From: Deltaproteobacteria bacterium | Lineage (GTDB): Bacteria; Acidobacteriota; Thermoanaerobaculia; Multivoradales; JAHZIX01 | DNA length: 64,000 nucleotides | Assembly: GCA_022601195.1 (NCBI GenBank) | Contig: JAHZIX010000018.1 | Coordinates: 1 to 64,000, forward strand | Direction of reading: 5' to 3' | Notes under the pieces: generated by a model | Seen by the model: only the letters and a program-made list of their open reading frames with translations | The model's database searches: none | What the model was told of the DNA's origin: nothing | Part shown: in pieces, positions 10,833 to 19,989 of the stretch | How positions within the stretch are numbered: position 1 is the stretch's first letter | Layout of the letters: every line of letters begins with the position of its first letter | Made by a program: the position numbers and the translations under genes

Positions 10833-12665
10833 ATGGCTGAGATCATCGAAGTAAAGGTACCGGATATTGGCGATGTAGATGACGTCGATGTCGTCGAGGT
10901 TCTGGTAGCCCCGGGAGACCGAGTGGCAGTAGACGACTCCCTGATCACCCTGGAAAGCGACAAGGCCTCCATGGAGATCCCCTCGCCACAGGCTGGGGTG
11001 GTCAAAGAGATCAAAGTCACTCCCGGTGGAAAAGCGTCGGAAGGCATGGTGATCCTCACCCTCGAGGCGGAAGCCGGGGAAGCCTCGAAGAGCGCAGCCC
11101 CCTCGGCAGACAAGGCCGAAGCGGCTCCGCTCAGCTCCGCTGGTGCTGCCTCCCCTGCTGCAGTATCGCCAACGACCAGTGCCTCAGCTGCCAGTGCCCC
11201 AGCTGCCAGTGCCCCAGCGGCAGTCCCAGTGGCCGACTTCGAGAGGGCCGAGACCCACGCAGAAGTGCTCGTATTGGGCTCCGGCCCTGGCGGCTACTCA
11301 GCGGCCTTTCGGGCTGCCGACCTGGGCAAAAAAGTGATTTTGGTGGAGCGCTACCCCTCCCTCGGGGGCGTCTGCCTGAACGTTGGCTGCATCCCCTCCA
11401 AGGCTCTCCTCCACGCCGCCAAGGTGCTCGACGAGACCGAGGACTTCGCCGCTCATGGCCTGAGCTTCGGCAAACCGAAGATCGACCTAGGCAAGTTGCG
11501 GGGCTGGAAAGAGAGTGTGGTGGGTCGCCTCACCGGAGGGCTCGGCACTCTCGCCAAGCAGCGCAAAGTGCAAGTGGTGCACGGCTACGGCAGGCTCACC
11601 GGACCACACCGCATTGCCATCGAATCCGAGGAAGGCCCGAAGGAGATCTCCTTCGACAACGCCATTCTCGCCGTGGGCTCTCGAGTGGTAAAGCTCCCCT
11701 TCATTCCCCACGACGACCCGCGAGTCATGGATTCTACCGGTGCCCTGGAACTGGCGGACATCCCGAAACGCCTGTTGATCGTCGGCGGCGGCATCATCGG
11801 CCTGGAAATGGCCACGGTCTACAGCGCTCTCGGCTCCAAGGTCACCGTGGTGGAGCTCATGGACAGCCTGATTCCCGGCTGCGACAAAGACCTGGTTCGC
11901 CCCCTGGAGCGGCGCATCAAGAAGCGCTACGAGAACATCTACTTGGGCACCAAGGTCACCGCGGTGAAAGCCACCAAGAAAGGCCTTACGGTGTCTTTCG
12001 AGGGGAAGAAGGCACCGGATACGGATACTTTCGACCGCCTTCTGGTCGCCGTCGGCCGACGGCCCAACGGAGATGTCATCAGTGCCGAAGCCGCCGGAGT
12101 CGCCGTGAGCGACCGCGGCTTCATCGACGTCGACAAGCAGCTGCGGACCAACGTGCCTCACATTTTTGCCATCGGCGATCTGGTGGGCCAGCCTATGTTG
12201 GCTCACAAAGCGGTGCACGAAGGGAAGATTGCCGCGGAGGTCATCGCGGGTCACAAAGTCGCCTTCGACGCCCGGGTCATCCCCAGCGTCGCCTATACGG
12301 ACCCGGAAGTCTCCTGGGTGGGGCTCACCGAGACCCAAGCCAAGGCGGAAGGTATCCCCTACGAAAAGGCCGCCTTCCCTTGGGCCGCCAGCGGCCGCTC
12401 CCTGGCTCTAGGGCGTGACGAAGGCAGCACCAAACTCCTCTTCGATCCCGAAACCCATCGAGTCCTCGGTGGCGGCATCGTCGGCCCCAACGCCGGTGAC
12501 CTCATTGCCGAAGTTGCCCTGGCTATCGAGATGGGTTGCGAAGCCGCCGACATCGGCCTCACCATCCACCCCCACCCGACCCTCTCAGAAACCGTCGCCT
12601 TTGCAGCGGAAGCCTTCGAGGGCACGCTGACGGATCTCTACTTGCCAAAGAAAAAGAAGAAGTAG
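10833..12665 (+). CDS. lpdA: dihydrolipoamide dehydrogenase E3 with N-terminal lipoyl domain
   Basis: A 610-residue flavoprotein that reoxidises dihydrolipoamide with NAD+. Unusually it begins with its own lipoyl domain (residues 1-80, Lys44 in [10 protein letters not shown]), nearly a copy of the E2 one, then an Ala/Pro/Ser linker (85-135). After that the E3 body has the FAD-binding GSGPGGY, redox disulfide GGVCLNVGCIPSK (near 180), NAD-binding VGGGIIGLEMA (near 313) and catalytic HPHPTLSE close to the end. The same E3 architecture is known from Neisseria and some other bacteria. It starts 18 nt after aceF. The C-terminus is a Lys run (PKKKKK). The linker is built partly of 15-nt tandem repeats (about 11175-11225). 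Confidence 0.95.
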   Translation: MAEIIEVKVPDIGDVDDVDVVEVLVAPGDRVAVDDSLITLESDKASMEIPSPQAGVVKEIKVTPGGKASEGMVILTLEAEAGEASKSAAPSADKAEAAPLSSAGAASPAAVSPTTSASAASAPAASAPAAVPVADFERAETHAEVLVLGSGPGGYSAAFRAADLGKKVILVERYPSLGGVCLNVGCIPSKALLHAAKVLDETEDFAAHGLSFGKPKIDLGKLRGWKESVVGRLTGGLGTLAKQRKVQVVHGYGRLTGPHRIAIESEEGPKEISFDNAILAVGSRVVKLPFIPHDDPRVMDSTGALELADIPKRLLIVGGGIIGLEMATVYSALGSKVTVVELMDSLIPGCDKDLVRPLERRIKKRYENIYLGTKVTAVKATKKGLTVSFEGKKAPDTDTFDRLLVAVGRRPNGDVISAEAAGVAVSDRGFIDVDKQLRTNVPHIFAIGDLVGQPMLAHKAVHEGKIAAEVIAGHKVAFDARVIPSVAYTDPEVSWVGLTETQAKAEGIPYEKAAFPWAASGRSLALGRDEGSTKLLFDPETHRVLGGGIVGPNAGDLIAEVALAIEMGCEAADIGLTIHPHPTLSETVAFAAEAFEGTLTDLYLPKKKKK

Positions 12666-12897
12666 CGGAACCCAAGAACCCCTGAGCGCGCTGGCAACAA
12701 AGATTCGGAAGGTCGAATGCTTCAAATCTCAGCTGCGTCCGCTCTTTGCCTCAATCTCGCCACAATAGGGTCATGGCTGCCGACTAACGTAGGTTTGTGA
12801 CGCCCCTAAGAAAGCCACTGGCCCAGGTCATTGCTCCAGGTCACAACTCGAGACGGGCGACGACAAGACGCTGCGGATGGCAAGGAGGAACGGGCAC

Positions 12898-13431
12898 ATG
12901 GCTCCATCGAAAATGGCACCGGCTAGGGATCGCAGTTGGAAGGGGACTTGGCAACTAGCGACAACGCTCATCATTCTGACCCTGGCACTACCTGCCCATC
13001 CGGCGAACCTCACCCAGGAAGAACTCGAGGAACAGATGCTGTCTAGCAGCGTGCCAAACGCTATGTGGAACCTCCTGCGAAAGACGGTGGGTTGGGAGAC
13101 GCGCCCCGACTACCAACACCAAAACCCGTTCTTTCTGCAAGGTGACTTCGATGGCGAAGGTGGGACGGACTTCATCCTTCGACCGGAGGGTGAGGCCAGG
13201 TTGTTGATCGTCCGAGCCTCCGGAGAATTCTCTTGGTTAGAAGACTGCGGCCTCCGCGGGGCAACCCCCTCGTCTTGGAGAGTTCACCTCAAGGGAGACA
13301 ATCCCAGCAATGAAGAGGGATCTTCTGGCTCAACGGCCGATACCATTGAGATTCGAGTCGGTGAAATGACCGGATGCTTCCTCTCTTGGGATAGCGAAGG
13401 TTTCGTCAAAGAGGAGATCGTTGGCTGTTGA
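12898..13431 (+). CDS. exported hypothetical protein
   Basis: A 177-residue protein. I place the start at ATG 12898 because AAGGAGG sits 9 nt upstream; an in-frame ATG at 12877 overlaps that signal. The N-terminus is basic, then hydrophobic (TTLIILTLALPAHPA), a likely signal peptide. The mature part has FFLQGDFDGEGGTDFILRP, reminiscent of a single FG-GAP/EF-hand-like calcium loop, and ends with a few Cys (DCGLRG, TGCFLSWDSEGF, VGC). It may be a small periplasmic calcium-binding protein, but no family was recognised. It converges on the gene at 13473-14099. Confidence 0.6.
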   Translation: MAPSKMAPARDRSWKGTWQLATTLIILTLALPAHPANLTQEELEEQMLSSSVPNAMWNLLRKTVGWETRPDYQHQNPFFLQGDFDGEGGTDFILRPEGEARLLIVRASGEFSWLEDCGLRGATPSSWRVHLKGDNPSNEEGSSGSTADTIEIRVGEMTGCFLSWDSEGFVKEEIVGC

Positions 13432-13472
13432 GGGGTACAACCTCAACCCCTATCTGCTCCCACCCCTGCGCT

Positions 13473-14099
13473 TCAGCTGGTCCCGAGGATGGATCTCAAC
13501 CGCGCCGCCACGCCTTCCGGATCCGGCACCAGCAAATCCCAGGTTTCCTGGGCGCCACCCAATCGCAGAATCGGTGGGATCTCCGAGAAGAGGGTCCGCT
13601 GCCATCGTTTCACCGGCTGCTCAGCGATCTCTAAGAATGTGTCTGAGCCCAACGGAATCTCTATGGAGCCTCGATCCCTGGGTAAATTACGAGAATGAGG
13701 AACGAAAGCGAGGGCGTCGCTGGCGATAAAGAGCACTCCACCAACGCCCATGGTGGGTGACTTCTTCCAGGTGCAGGGCAGTCGATACTGGAAATCCCGA
13801 CCCGGCGGTGGAGATGCCGCATAGGGACCAATGCCTCGGTAGATGGCCTTCGCCATCCTCGTCAGCCACCATTGGAGAAAAGTCGAGAAGAGGAACCCGA
13901 ACAAGCATCCGGCGACAAGGGCAACACCGGCGGAGATGGCAATCCTCTGCAAACCCCAAGAAGGCCCCAACCCCCACAGCAAAAAGAGCCCCATCACCAA
14001 ACCATAGAATCCGCCGCCTATCCACGAAGCCCTGCCCCAGCTGCGGCCCTGGCCCTGAATGGAGGAAATGTACCGATCCAAAGTGAGAAGATCTTCCAT
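13473..14099 (-). CDS. hypothetical membrane protein with two transmembrane helices
   Basis: A 208-residue protein starting MEDLLTLDRY at ATG 14099. Two adjacent hydrophobic segments (about 28-45, FYGLVMGLFLLWGLG, and 52-75, IAISAGVALVAGCLFGFLF) form a hairpin. A cytosolic domain of about 120 residues follows with GVGGVLFIASDALAFVPH and a repeated beta pattern, similar to bacterial PH/GRAM-like domains (inference from pattern). Codon use is ordinary for the region. It is divergent from the PadR gene at 14194 with about 95 nt between them, so the two promoters share that gap. Function unknown. Confidence 0.6.
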   Translation of the reverse strand: MEDLLTLDRYISSIQGQGRSWGRASWIGGGFYGLVMGLFLLWGLGPSWGLQRIAISAGVALVAGCLFGFLFSTFLQWWLTRMAKAIYRGIGPYAASPPPGRDFQYRLPCTWKKSPTMGVGGVLFIASDALAFVPHSRNLPRDRGSIEIPLGSDTFLEIAEQPVKRWQRTLFSEIPPILRLGGAQETWDLLVPDPEGVAARLRSILGTS

Positions 14100-14193
14100 G
14101 ATGCCAGCTCATTCTAGCGGCCCCCAAGAAAATTCTGCACCGATCAGCACAATCCAAGGGAACCTTCTATGCGCATTTTGCGTATAGTTAGGC

Positions 14194-14547
14194 ATGAGCC
14201 CAACAAAACGCCGCCGCGCTCCCCTGCGGCCTATCGAATTTCTGACTCTCGCAGCGCTCTCAGAGGTGCCCCGCCATGGCTACGGCTTGGTCCAGGAAGT
14301 CGCCCAGCAAACGGAGGGCCAAATCCAGTTGCGGCCCGGGGATCTTTACCGGGTCCTCGTTCGATTGGAACAGAGGGAGCTCCTGGCGATCTCCGACCGG
14401 CGGCCGACACCCGAGATGGACGATCAGCGGCGCACCTACTATCGATTGACGGACCTTGGCCGAGAGATCCTGCGGGCTGAAGCGGAAATGCTTTCGAAGG
14501 TCTCCCAAAACGTTCTCTCCAAGGTCCACACGGAGGTCACCCCATGA
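14194..14547 (+). CDS. PadR-family transcriptional regulator
   Basis: A 117-residue winged-helix repressor. The PadR signature is clear: LTLAALSEVPRHGYGLVQEV, LRPGDLYRVLVRLEQRELL and QRRTYYRLTDLGREIL. Its stop codon overlaps the ATG of the ADOP permease (ATGA at 14544), so the two are translationally coupled. In Acidobacteriota, PadR genes often precede ADOP permeases, which suggests this regulator controls the permease operon, probably by responding to a small toxic or signalling compound (inference). The short intergenic stretch before it (14100-14193) would hold its own operator. Confidence 0.93.
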   Translation: MSPTKRRRAPLRPIEFLTLAALSEVPRHGYGLVQEVAQQTEGQIQLRPGDLYRVLVRLEQRELLAISDRRPTPEMDDQRRTYYRLTDLGREILRAEAEMLSKVSQNVLSKVHTEVTP

Positions 14548-17321
14548 GGTCCCGTCAGCCATCCCTCAGCGAGTCTCGGTGGCTCCGGTGGGCCTTATTG
14601 GCGTTCCCCGCTTGGGCCCGAGAGCGTCACGGCGATGCCCTCCTCGAGACCTGGGAGGACCTCCACAAGACCCACAACCTTCGCGCCGTGAAAATTCGCG
14701 CCGCCTGGGACCTCCTCCGAAACGGTTGCTTGCTGCGCTTGGAAGAGACAAGAAACGCGGAGCGCCCTACTGTCTCTTCAACCTCCCTTTCCGCGCTCTC
14801 CCGGGGCCCCCACTTGGAAACCCCACTTCTCCACCGCTCTGCTGGCCTGAGAGCTTCCACTCGCCTCGAGACGGCTGGGCGAGACCTGGTCTTCGCTATT
14901 CGCAAATTGCGCCGAGAGCCGGCCTTCACCCTCACGGCAGTGCTCATCGTGGGTCTGGGGATCGGCGCCAATACGACGATCTTCTCCATCGTCAACGCCG
15001 CCTTGTTCAAACCCCTACCTTACGAACGGCCGGAAGACCTGGTGCGTATTTACACCTCGGAAGAGGACACGGTCCTACCGGTGGGCACCGGGTACTTGGA
15101 GTACCTGGAACTCCAGGAACGCCGCGACCTATTTGAGGAAACCGCCTTCCATGCGGACCCCACCTTTCTCACCCTGGAATGGGGAGGGTCAACGCAAACC
15201 GTCATGGGTGAGTACACCTCCGTGAGCTTCTTCCGAGTCCTCGGTCTCAGTCCGGCATTGGGCCGAGACTTCCTCCCCGAAGAAGACACTCCAGGAGCTT
15301 CCGAAGCGGTCGGCATGATCAGCCACAGTGCCTGGCGCAAGAGGTTCGGTGGCGACCCTTCCATCCTCGGTAGACGACTCCAGGTCAACGGCATTCCGAT
15401 CACCATCGTCGGCGTAGGGCCGAAGGGGTTTCAAGGAACGCTCACCGGGATCGACTCGGAGCTATACCTCCCCTGGGGCACCGCAACGCAGGCCGACCGA
15501 TCAGCCCGAGCCCAGCTCGAAGACCGCCGAATTCGCGAGCTCTTCGTTCTGGCTCGGCTGCAGCCCGGCGTGACCCGAGAGGCTGCCCAGAGTGCCCTCA
15601 CAGTCATGGCTGCCAACCTGGCCGCGGACCATCCCGCCAGTAACGAAGATCGAACTCTCCAGGTCTACGCCGCAAGCGAGGTGCGCTCCCATCCGCTCTT
15701 GGACCGAGCCTTGATACCCGTCTCGGCTTTCTTCATGGTGCTCATGGGTCTGGTCTTGACGGTGTCGATTTCCAATCTCGCCAACTTGCTCCTGGCCAAG
15801 GCATCGGCCCGACAAAGGGAAATGGTCCTGCGTCTAGCCCTCGGTGCTCGCCGAGGCCAGTTGGTTCGCCAACTCCTGGTCGAAAGCACACTACTGGCAG
15901 CCGGTGGCGGTCTGGTGGGCCTGGCCATCGCCCTTCTCCTGCCCAAATGGCTGGTCGCCACGGAACTCCCCCTGCCGATTCAGTTGAGCTTTGATTTTCA
16001 CCTCGATTGGCGAGTTCTAAGCTTCGCCATCCTCCTATCCCTCGCTACGGGTCTCCTGTTCGGCATCATGCCGGCCCTCAGCGCTTCCCGGGCCGCGTTC
16101 TCGAAAGCCATGGGGGGAAGCCCAGCTTGGCGCTTCGGCCAGTCCAGCCGCTTCAACCTGAGAGACGCCCTCATCGTCGTCCAGGTAGCCGTGTCGACCC
16201 TTCTCCTGGCCGGCGGAGCCCTCTTCCTTCATTCCCTGCTGCAGAGCCAGAATGCTGACCCCGGCTTTGAAACAGAGAAATTGGCCCTGGCCACCTTCGA
16301 CGCCGAGCAGGCGGGCTACCGGGATGAAGAGTCCGCCCGCCACCTTTGGAATCGCTATCGGCAGCAAGTGGAAACGACCGCTGGCCCCGGAACCGTCGCC
16401 CTCACGAGTCGAGTCCCTCTCGGTTTTCTCGGCTCGCAGCAGATCGGAATCTCATCTCACGGTGACCTCCTTCCGGGCGAGCGCCCAGAGCGGCAGGTGG
16501 AACTGAGTATCGTCTCCCCAAACTACTGGCAGGTCATGGACATTCCACTACTCCGCGGCCGCGGTCTCCGCGAGACCGATGTCCCAGCAGCCCCCCGCGT
16601 TGCCGTGGTGAGCCAAACCATGGCCCAGGAGCTCTGGGGACCTTCTCCAGCCATCGGCCGTAGACTGGGTGTCGAGGGCCGTGGTCTGGTCGAAGTGGTC
16701 GGCGTCGTTGCCGACACCAAGATCCGTCGCCTCTCAGAGACGGCGCGCCCCCTTCTCTACCTCCCCTTCGAGCAAAACTTCGAGCCCTGGATGAACCTCG
16801 TCGTGGCCACCGATCGCCCCGCTGCGATGAAAGAGACCCTGCGGCAAGAGTTAGCGTCGTTGAATCCGAAAGCAGCTCTTCTGGAAAACAAAACCATGAC
16901 GGAGCACCTTGGCTTAGTGCTATACCCGGCGAAAGTCGCCGGTGCCATGCTGATGGCCACTGGCCTACTAGCGCTTCTGCTGGCAAGCTTTGGGCTCTAC
17001 GGCATGATCGCCCTGGCCATCGCCCGTCGTACCCGGGAAGTGGGTATCCGAGCCGCCCTGGGAGCGAGTCGCCCACGGCTCATCCGCATGGTGGTGGGAG
17101 AGGCCCTTCGAGTGGTGGCCATCGGTTTGGTCTTCGGCCTCGTCCTCGCCACTCTCGCCCTCCAGCCCCTGCGGGGACTGCTCTACGGCATCTCGCCCTT
17201 CGACCCGATCTCCTTCGCCGCCGTCGCCTTGGTTCTCGGCCTCGTCACCCTTGTCGCCAGCTACCTTCCGGCCCGCCGAACCGCTCGCATCGATGTGGTC
17301 TCGGCATTGAAGTCAGATTGA
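14544..17321 (+). CDS. ADOP-type ABC transporter permease (MacB/FtsX superfamily)
   Basis: A 925-residue permease of the ADOP (acidobacterial duplicated orphan permease) kind. The first 90 residues are a cytosolic helical region (ALLAFPAWARERHGDALLETW). Then come two MacB-like periplasmic core domains, each followed by FtsX-type helices. The first half begins FTLTAVLIVGLGIGANTTIF (about 130-150) with VSISNLANLLLAKASARQRE near 415. The second half has LIVVQVAVSTLLLAGGALF near 545 and REVGIRAALGASRPRL near 835. No ATPase gene is adjacent, as is typical for these orphans. MacB-like systems move substrates across the cell envelope by mechanotransmission; substrate unknown. Confidence 0.92.
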   Translation: MRSRQPSLSESRWLRWALLAFPAWARERHGDALLETWEDLHKTHNLRAVKIRAAWDLLRNGCLLRLEETRNAERPTVSSTSLSALSRGPHLETPLLHRSAGLRASTRLETAGRDLVFAIRKLRREPAFTLTAVLIVGLGIGANTTIFSIVNAALFKPLPYERPEDLVRIYTSEEDTVLPVGTGYLEYLELQERRDLFEETAFHADPTFLTLEWGGSTQTVMGEYTSVSFFRVLGLSPALGRDFLPEEDTPGASEAVGMISHSAWRKRFGGDPSILGRRLQVNGIPITIVGVGPKGFQGTLTGIDSELYLPWGTATQADRSARAQLEDRRIRELFVLARLQPGVTREAAQSALTVMAANLAADHPASNEDRTLQVYAASEVRSHPLLDRALIPVSAFFMVLMGLVLTVSISNLANLLLAKASARQREMVLRLALGARRGQLVRQLLVESTLLAAGGGLVGLAIALLLPKWLVATELPLPIQLSFDFHLDWRVLSFAILLSLATGLLFGIMPALSASRAAFSKAMGGSPAWRFGQSSRFNLRDALIVVQVAVSTLLLAGGALFLHSLLQSQNADPGFETEKLALATFDAEQAGYRDEESARHLWNRYRQQVETTAGPGTVALTSRVPLGFLGSQQIGISSHGDLLPGERPERQVELSIVSPNYWQVMDIPLLRGRGLRETDVPAAPRVAVVSQTMAQELWGPSPAIGRRLGVEGRGLVEVVGVVADTKIRRLSETARPLLYLPFEQNFEPWMNLVVATDRPAAMKETLRQELASLNPKAALLENKTMTEHLGLVLYPAKVAGAMLMATGLLALLLASFGLYGMIALAIARRTREVGIRAALGASRPRLIRMVVGEALRVVAIGLVFGLVLATLALQPLRGLLYGISPFDPISFAAVALVLGLVTLVASYLPARRTARIDVVSALKSD

Positions 17322-17352
17322 CCCCACCGGATTGCCTCGACTCCCACCCTCC

Positions 17353-17470
17353 GGTGTCAGGCATGCGTTCCATGCAGCCCTAAAATACCAACCCCTCCAG
17401 AAAAATCACAGCTCCCGTATTCGGCCAACCGCTGGCATTTAACCGATGCATGGAACGCACGCCTGACACC
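17353..17470. repeat. REP-like inverted pair (BIME-like element)
   Basis: A 24-nt motif starting GGTGTCAGGCATGCG (17353-17376) occurs again in inverted orientation at 17447-17470 with a single base change. The motif contains the palindrome GCATG-CGTTC-CATGC, so each copy can form a hairpin preceded by GGTGTCAG. About 70 nt separate the arms. The layout resembles REP/BIME elements mobilised by REP-associated tyrosine transposases, whose gene is not in this window. Confidence 0.75.
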
Positions 17471-17568
17471 CAGCTCTTCCAGGAGCGATGGAGCCGGCTG
17501 GTAGACTCTGGAGCACGGCGTTGGGAAGACTTGGAGAGGGTAATGACTCTCCTAGGAGGACAGCTCTG

Positions 17569-18180
17569 ATGGAACAAATATTGGTCGTGATCGGCATCAC
17601 GTTCCTGGTCATGGTCAGCCCCGGTCCGGACTTGGTCATCGTCACTCGAAACACCTTGGTGGGCGGTCGGGCAGCAGGACTTTGGTCGTCCCTGGGAGTC
17701 TTGGTGGGCAACGCGGTACACATGACCTATTGCCTGCTGGGAATCGGCTGGCTGATTTCCCAGAGCATCGTGGCCTTCAGCGTTCTCAAATTCGCTGGCG
17801 CCGCCTACCTCATCTACCTGGGAATCGCCACCTTGCGGGCCGATGACTCCTCTTTCGAGGTGACTTCTGACAGCTCCGGGACCTCGGACGAGAAATGGTT
17901 TGTCCAAGGTCTTCTGAACAACGTTCTGAACCCCAAAGGCTCGCTGTTTTATCTGGGGGTTTTCACCATGGTGATCACACCGGAGACCTCTCTCTCCATG
18001 ACTCTCACCCTCATCCTTTGCATGAAGCTAGTGAGCTCGACCTTTTGGCTCGTCTTCGTTTACACCCTGGATCAGCCCATCGTCCGAAGAGTCTTGGAAA
18101 GGAGCCAACGCACCGTCAACCGAGTGTTTGGAGCTCTCTTGATAGGCCTCGGGCTACGAATCGCAGCCATGGAGCGGTAG
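17569..18180 (+). CDS. LysE/RhtB-family amino-acid exporter
   Basis: A 203-residue inner-membrane protein with about six hydrophobic segments. The family signature lies at the N-terminus: FLVMVSPGPDLVIVTRNTLVGGRAAGLWSS is split here as MVSPGPDLVIVTRNT and LVGGRAAGLWSSLGVLVG. NVLNPKGSLFYLG in the second half is also typical. The start at ATG 17569 is set by AGGAGG 9 nt upstream. LysE/RhtB proteins export amino acids, homoserine lactones or related compounds. The next gene is a lactonase-like metallo-hydrolase, so a link to lactone or homoserine metabolism is possible but unproven. Confidence 0.9.
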   Translation: MEQILVVIGITFLVMVSPGPDLVIVTRNTLVGGRAAGLWSSLGVLVGNAVHMTYCLLGIGWLISQSIVAFSVLKFAGAAYLIYLGIATLRADDSSFEVTSDSSGTSDEKWFVQGLLNNVLNPKGSLFYLGVFTMVITPETSLSMTLTLILCMKLVSSTFWLVFVYTLDQPIVRRVLERSQRTVNRVFGALLIGLGLRIAAMER

Positions 18181-18354
18181 CCTAGAGAACTCACCTTCGA
18201 CTACCTCGGCCTCATCGCCGAAGCCTCAAATAGGGGTTGAGCTGCATCGAGTCTGTGGCCATGAAGACCAGATAGGCCCCGCAACAATGTCAAGGATCGA
18301 TGCGACCCTCTCGTAGGAGTTGAGTCCATCAAAGCAGGAAAGTCCACAAGAACG

Positions 18355-19239
18355 ATGAAAACGATTGCGATCCCGCTCCTACTGAGTCTCAGTGTGCTTG
18401 TAGGTTGTGCAACCTACCAGGCCCAACAAGCTGGCCTTACGGCCGGTACCACCAGTCCGCCGGCCAACAACGCCCTCAGGCTCTACGCCCTGGACTGCGG
18501 CACCATGGACTTCCCCGACATCAGCGCTTTCTCCAACCAGGGGAAATTTGATGGAGTCGCCCTCTCCTTGGTGGATCCCTGCTTTCTTCTTCGCCATCCC
18601 AAAGGGGATCTCCTCTGGGATATCGGTCTGGACCAATCCCTCGTTGACAACCCCAACGGCATCCAGACCGAAGCCATTCACATGAGGATGACCACCAAAC
18701 TGACCGATCAACTCGAACAGCTCGATTTACCGCCTTCGGGTATCGAATTCCTGGCCATATCTCATTCTCATCCGGATCATCTCGGCAACGCGCACCTCTT
18801 CCCCGAGGCGACTTTCCTCGTCCACGAAGCCGAGCGGGCCTTCATGTTCTCCGAGGCAATGCAAGGCCTTCGGGAACAGGGAGCCGAGGCTTATGCGGCC
18901 CTCGAGAGGGCGACGACGGTGACCTACAAGGATCATCACGATGTCTTTGGAGATGGCAGTGTCGTCATGAAGGCCATGCCGGGGCACACCCCGGGGCATG
19001 CGGTACTGCTGGTCCGGCTGCAGCGCTCAGGAAACGTTCTTTTGACTGGGGACCTTTACACTCATGCCGAGGCCCGGAAGATGAGGGCCGTTCCGGCCTT
19101 CAACATCGACCCCGAACTCACCCTTCAGTCCATGGATCGCTTCGAAGAGCTGGCCAGCGAAGAGAAAGCTCGCGTCGTCATCCAACACGACAAGGACAGC
19201 TTCGAGTCCCTACCGACCTTTCCCGGCTATCTCGATTGA
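18355..19239 (+). CDS. metallo-beta-lactamase-fold lipoprotein, lactonase-like
   Basis: A 294-residue protein with a lipoprotein signal (LLLSLSVLVGC, lipobox Cys at 18), so it is anchored to a membrane. The metal site is visible: SHSHPDHLGNAH (about 135-146, HxHxDH), PGHTPGHAVLL near 207-217, TGDLYTH near 228 and a final QHDKD near 282. Order and length fit AiiA-like N-acyl-homoserine lactonases, which open the lactone of quorum signals. LYALDCGTMDF near the N-terminus is also typical of that group. Most AiiA enzymes are cytosolic, so a lipidated version acting outside the cytoplasm is notable. Substrate is not determined by sequence. Confidence 0.85.
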   Translation: MKTIAIPLLLSLSVLVGCATYQAQQAGLTAGTTSPPANNALRLYALDCGTMDFPDISAFSNQGKFDGVALSLVDPCFLLRHPKGDLLWDIGLDQSLVDNPNGIQTEAIHMRMTTKLTDQLEQLDLPPSGIEFLAISHSHPDHLGNAHLFPEATFLVHEAERAFMFSEAMQGLREQGAEAYAALERATTVTYKDHHDVFGDGSVVMKAMPGHTPGHAVLLVRLQRSGNVLLTGDLYTHAEARKMRAVPAFNIDPELTLQSMDRFEELASEEKARVVIQHDKDSFESLPTFPGYLD

Positions 19240-19286
19240 TCGAGGAGAAGAGGCTCGAGGAGCCCCATAAGGGCGTCTCCGAACCA

Positions 19287-19823
19287 TCAGGGCTTTGGTG
19301 CCCGGGAATGAACCCCCCGGTGAGCCTTGGACAACCCCTCCTCCCGCAGCCCCAGGATCCTGCGAAGCTCGCCGATACTCAGCTGAAGTAGGTCATCGAA
19401 GCTATAGCTGCCGAGAAAGAAGAGCGATGGGCCACCAAGAGAGCTTCTCCAAGCTCTCAAAGTCCTTCGTGGTGCTACCACCAAGCCAAGGAGAACCCCG
19501 CCAAAAACAATGGAGCCCACATAGAGACCCAAGGGGCGTAGTCCCCGACGAAATTCCCAGGCCGAGATCTCTCCCTCTCCAGTCAGGTCGGTGCCAAATC
19601 CGGTCGCAATATGATGCAAGTCATGGAGCATGATCGCCCACCTATGCCGCGGTGGGTTCGGCACCGAGAACTCAAACCCCAGGACCGATGCCGGGGTCCG
19701 CGAGCCATCATAGGCCTCCCTCTCGAAGCCGTTCTCCTCAAAAAAGGCTCGAAGCCCCTGTTCCACGGTCCAACTGGCGGGAAACGGCTCCTCTCGGGAA
19801 GCCGTGAAAGACTGCTTAGCCAT
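19287..19823 (-). CDS. Coq4-like protein with HDxxH-x11-E metal motif
   Basis: A 178-residue protein. ATG 19823 is chosen over an upstream ATG (19874) because GAGGAGG precedes it by 11 nt. Residues 67-83 read HDLHHIATGFGTDLTGE, the HDxxH-x11-E pattern of the Coq4 family, which supports ubiquinone biosynthesis (recently described as C1 decarboxylation and hydroxylation). A hydrophobic segment follows (about 98-118, LYVGSIVFGGVLLGLVVAP). No other quinone gene is nearby. The motif match is direct; a role in quinone metabolism is inference, and a wider metal-dependent enzyme role is possible. Confidence 0.65.
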   Translation of the reverse strand: MAKQSFTASREEPFPASWTVEQGLRAFFEENGFEREAYDGSRTPASVLGFEFSVPNPPRHRWAIMLHDLHHIATGFGTDLTGEGEISAWEFRRGLRPLGLYVGSIVFGGVLLGLVVAPRRTLRAWRSSLGGPSLFFLGSYSFDDLLQLSIGELRRILGLREEGLSKAHRGVHSRAPKP

Positions 19824-19918
19824 CCCTCGAAACACCTCCTCGTGGCGAATCCTAGCTCTCCCAGAATACGCCACTCGCCCCCCGATTTCAGCCCCGGACA
19901 GCCCGACCTCAGAAAGTC

Positions 19919-19942
19919 GGTGTCAGGCATGCGTTCCATGCA
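19919..19942 (+). repeat. REP-like 24-nt repeat, single copy
   Basis: Exact copy of the 24-nt hairpin motif found at 17353 (GGTGTCAGGCATGCG start), followed by CGGCTTAAA. It lies in the gap between the Coq4-like gene and a small exported protein. Confidence 0.75.
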
Positions 19943-19989
19943 CGGCTTAAACACAGCCGACAGTGCAGCCGCTACTCCCCGCTGCTCAG

